From: Calothrix sp. PCC 7507
GTDB taxonomy: Bacteria > Cyanobacteriota > Cyanobacteriia > Cyanobacteriales > Nostocaceae
Assembly (NCBI RefSeq): GCF_000316575.1
Contig: NC_019682.1
Location: 1,674,001-1,738,000 of the forward strand
DNA length: 64,000 nt
Direction: 5' to 3'
Below the pieces are notes generated by a model. It had not been told where the DNA came from. It saw only the letters and a program-made list of their open reading frames with translations, and did not search any database. Of the stretch, positions 61,829-64,000 are shown piece by piece (within the stretch, counting starts at the first letter, position 1; each line of letters begins with the position of its first letter). A program made the position numbers and the translations under genes.

Positions 61829-63325
61829 ATGACGCAGCGCCATAACTCTGCCCACAACCGGTTAGAAAATCTGACGACAAAACGCTTTGCTTCCACGCTA
61901 CCAGCACAGAGCCTCTGTTGGCTGAGTAGCTTTAGCCTCCTGAGCGGTGGCTTCGTGTTTGCTCAAACGGAAACATCCATAGACAACATCGTTCCTACTA
62001 TTGAAAATTCTCAGCCATCAGCAGCGACAAATCCAGTTAAACAAAATATCGTTACACCCCAAGTAACTCAACCACAGCCAGAATTTGCGGAACGGCAAAC
62101 TAGACTCAGAAAAAGACTCAACAGCAAAAGTGTATCGCCATCACCAGAGTCAGTTACACAATCAAAACCCCAGGTAGAAACTTCTTCGGTTGCGCCTAGC
62201 AGCATCAGAGAAGAAAAACCAAAACAAGAGCCTCGCTCCTTACCAGAGAAACTCCCAGTAGTTGCTCAACCAGCAAATAACTCTAACAGTGCTGCCATTA
62301 GGACAGGGGAAAAAACCAAGGATTACAATAACGCTTATATTGACCCCACAGATTACAACCCTAATGCCGCTGGTGGCTATCAAGCGCCGAATTCTGTAGT
62401 GATTACAGAACGCTCTAGTGGTTGTCAAGCTACTTTATCAGCAATGCAAGGTACATCACCATGCACCAAAACTCCCGCATCTGGCAATCAGCGTGTAGCT
62501 GGTGCTGAGGGACAAGCAGCACCCGGTTGGCTCAGGAAAAGTCAAAATGCTCAGTTAGCGACTGTACCAGCAGTCCGCCGCCCAGTAACCACTGTCAACA
62601 ATGGTGGATGGCGTGGGACTCGGGTTGCCTCTAGTGGTACTACTAACAGAGCGTATAACCCGAATCGGTTTATCCCTCAGCCCAGCAATTTTTCTCCCAC
62701 ACAAGTTAGCGCGACTCCCTTAGCGCCAAGTGGTGGGGCTTTGAGCGCGCCAATGGCAGAAGGTAACGTAGCACCCCGCGCCAGTACTGTGGCTTATGAC
62801 TTTCCACTGGCGTCTACACTACCGCAAATTCCCTATGCGGGGACAGTTGCTTATGGTGGTACGGGAATGATGTTTCCCCTTTCTGTCCCTGCGCCGATTA
62901 CTTCTTTGTTCGGCTGGCGAGTTCATCCGATTACAGGCGATCGCCGCTTCCACGCCGGGACAGATTTAGGTGCGCCAATGGGTACACCAGTTTTAGCAGC
63001 TGCTAGAGGTCAAGTGGAAAGTGCTGACTGGCAAGGTGGCTACGGTTTAGCTGTTGTCATTGACCACGGTTCTGCTCAACAAAGTCTCTACGGTCACATG
63101 TCAGAAATCTTTGTTCAACCCGGTCAAGAGGTAGAAGCAGGAACTGTCATTGGTAGAGTTGGCAGTACAGGTAACTCCACAGGCCCTCACCTGCACTTTG
63201 AAGTTCGCCACTTGACACCAGACGGCTGGGTGGCAACTGACCCAGGCGTACAATTACAAACAGCCCTCAGTCAATTGGTTCAATCCCTGCGGACAGCCCA
63301 GGTCGCACAGCAACCAGGGGGTTAG
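61829..63325 (+). CDS. M23 family metallopeptidase (exported)
   Basis: A 498-aa envelope protein. A hydrophobic segment near 28-46 (LCWLSSFSLLSGGFVFA) acts as signal/anchor; it is followed by ~300 residues of low-complexity Pro/Ser/Thr/Gln linker and then a C-terminal LytM/M23 domain (~345-490): RVHPITGDRRFHAGTDLGAP with Zn ligands His and Asp, GGYGLAVVIDHGSAQQSLYG, HMSEIFVQPGQEVEAGTVIG, STGNSTGPHLHFEVRH with the HxH. It would cleave peptidoglycan cross-bridges or act as a cell-separation/activator protein. Starts 91 bases after birA ends, possibly in one operon. Confidence 0.92.
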   Translation: MTQRHNSAHNRLENLTTKRFASTLPAQSLCWLSSFSLLSGGFVFAQTETSIDNIVPTIENSQPSAATNPVKQNIVTPQVTQPQPEFAERQTRLRKRLNSKSVSPSPESVTQSKPQVETSSVAPSSIREEKPKQEPRSLPEKLPVVAQPANNSNSAAIRTGEKTKDYNNAYIDPTDYNPNAAGGYQAPNSVVITERSSGCQATLSAMQGTSPCTKTPASGNQRVAGAEGQAAPGWLRKSQNAQLATVPAVRRPVTTVNNGGWRGTRVASSGTTNRAYNPNRFIPQPSNFSPTQVSATPLAPSGGALSAPMAEGNVAPRASTVAYDFPLASTLPQIPYAGTVAYGGTGMMFPLSVPAPITSLFGWRVHPITGDRRFHAGTDLGAPMGTPVLAAARGQVESADWQGGYGLAVVIDHGSAQQSLYGHMSEIFVQPGQEVEAGTVIGRVGSTGNSTGPHLHFEVRHLTPDGWVATDPGVQLQTALSQLVQSLRTAQVAQQPGG

Positions 63326-63330
63326 GGGTT

Positions 63331-63359
63331 GTTGACGGTTGACGGTTGACGGTTGACGG
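63331..63359. repeat. Heptamer tandem repeat (GACGGTT)
   Basis: Four units of GACGGTT directly after the M23 gene. Confidence 0.85.
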
Positions 63360-63386
63360 AGGAGGATGAGGGAGAAATTATTAATA

Positions 63387-63432
63387 CCCCAATCCCCAGT
63401 CCCCAATCCCCAGTCCCCAATCCCCAATCCCT
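63387..63432. repeat. Heptamer tandem repeat (CCCCAAT / CCCCAGT)
   Basis: Six 7-bp units that run up to the ribE stop codon on the minus strand. Confidence 0.8.
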
Positions 63433-64000
63433 ATAAATACCCATGTTCTGCTAAGAATGTGGGTGTAATCTCATCAGCGGCGTCTGGGCGTTGGTTGCCT
63501 GGAACAAGGAATTTTTCTACATATTTGCCGAGGATATCTCCTTCTAGATTCACCAAACTGCCAGAGGATAGATAGCTAAGATTTGTCTCGGCATAGGTGA
63601 GAGGAATCACCGCCACTGCGAACTGAGAGAGTTCTGGCTCATATGCGGCTACTGTGAGGCTGATGCCATTCACGGCTATACTGCCTTTGGGAACAATGTA
63701 CCGCGCGATCGCTTCGGGTGCTGTAAACGTGATTTCCCAAGAACTAGCCGTCTGTTCTGCTGCTAGCATCCGCCCTACACCGTCTACATGACCCATGACG
63801 AAATGACCGCCGACTTTGCCTCCCACTCGCAACGACGTTTCCAGGTTTACCCTTCGGCTACGCTCAGGGTAAACATATTTTTGTTGTGTTTGTTCACCTC
63901 CCAAAGTTGTCCGCCGCAGCGTTTCCGGTGATGCAGTGGCGATAAACCCGTCTTTTAAAACTTCTTCCACCGTCAGACAAACGCCGTCAACTGCAACACT
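63431..64000 (-). CDS. ribE: Riboflavin synthase alpha subunit RibE (5' end outside window), with an in-frame hairpin insertion
   Basis: Makes riboflavin from two molecules of dimethylribityllumazine. The frame is open to the right edge (SVAVDGVCLTVEEVLKDGFI), so the first residues are missing. Family motifs: FIATASPETLRRTTLG, SLRVGGKVGGHFVMGHVDGV, ARYIVPKGSIAVNGISLTVA, NLEGDILGKYVEKFL. Between TTLG and VNLE the protein carries an extra YPERSRRV, encoded by a 30-bp palindrome (63845-63874) that belongs to a spacer repeat family. The insertion keeps the frame and lies between the conserved blocks, so the enzyme may still work. Confidence 0.93.
   Translation of the reverse strand, partial: SVAVDGVCLTVEEVLKDGFIATASPETLRRTTLGGEQTQQKYVYPERSRRVNLETSLRVGGKVGGHFVMGHVDGVGRMLAAEQTASSWEITFTAPEAIARYIVPKGSIAVNGISLTVAAYEPELSQFAVAVIPLTYAETNLSYLSSGSLVNLEGDILGKYVEKFLVPGNQRPDAADEITPTFLAEHGYL
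63845..63874. repeat. Palindromic repeat inserted in ribE
   Basis: Arms GTTTACCCT and AGGGTAAAC (9 bp, perfect) enclose TCGGCTACGCTC. The core CTTCGGCTACGCTCAG is shared, with small changes, with spacer repeats near 41038, 45711 and 58371. Confidence 0.85.

Overview
The window reads as chromosome of a filamentous, probably heterocyst-forming cyanobacterium (Nostoc/Anabaena-like, Nostocales). The evidence is the frequent GCGATCGC (HIP1) sites, heptanucleotide tandem repeats in the spacers, many miniature inverted-repeat elements, and typical gene content: carotenoid isomerase CrtH, a Get3d-type ATPase, XisI, DUF4912, DUF1824 and DUF2358 proteins, a CYP110-like P450, and large GAF/PAS hybrid histidine kinases. 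I see no rRNA, tRNA or CRISPR array.

Layout. 1-4.3 kb: K+-ATPase operon on the minus strand (kdpA, kdpB, then a KdpF/KdpG-like gene cut by the window edge). 4.3-8.8 kb: repeat-rich spacer, three terminator-like hairpins and a secreted alkaline phosphatase with C-terminal calcium-binding repeats. 8.8-18.6 kb: a small gene overlapping a Uma2 nuclease gene, a cyanobacteriochrome-type histidine kinase, Get3d, a DUF2358 protein, a phosphodiester glycosidase lipoprotein and a DUF4912 protein. 19.3-31.5 kb: a PAS/GAF kinase, a cobalamin-binding-like protein, an AarF/UbiB kinase, recN, a double hybrid kinase and remnants of other kinases. 32-35.6 kb: a sulfite-oxidase-fold lipoprotein overlapping a HAMP adenylate cyclase, xisI and rplI. 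35.9-45.7 kb: dnaB, a subtilase, hypotheticals, YggT, upp, crtH and a beta-lactamase-fold protein. 45.7-49.8 kb: nested mobile elements with an IS110 transposase, purT, a pentapeptide protein and a toxin-antitoxin pair broken in both genes. 50-64 kb: a VapC-type toxin-antitoxin pair, an ABC-F ATPase, DUF1824, an SPFH protein, an ABC-transporter remnant, P450, a ParA/coiled-coil pair, pgeF, birA, an M23 peptidase and 5'-truncated ribE.

Genes that plausibly act together: kdpA-kdpB-kdpF/G (K+ uptake); the molybdopterin-fold lipoprotein and the cyclase (ATGA overlap, possible envelope sensor with cAMP output); the ParA and coiled-coil genes (TAATG overlap, resembling carboxysome-positioning McdA/McdB); and the VapC pair.

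The spacers carry at least eight distinct short inverted-repeat element families. Several have clear target duplications (CTAG, TA, or the 8-mer AAAACTCT), some are nested in each other, and some have landed in genes: an in-frame hairpin in ribE, an antitoxin gene with an inserted stop, and an ABC-transporter remnant split by a 105-bp element.
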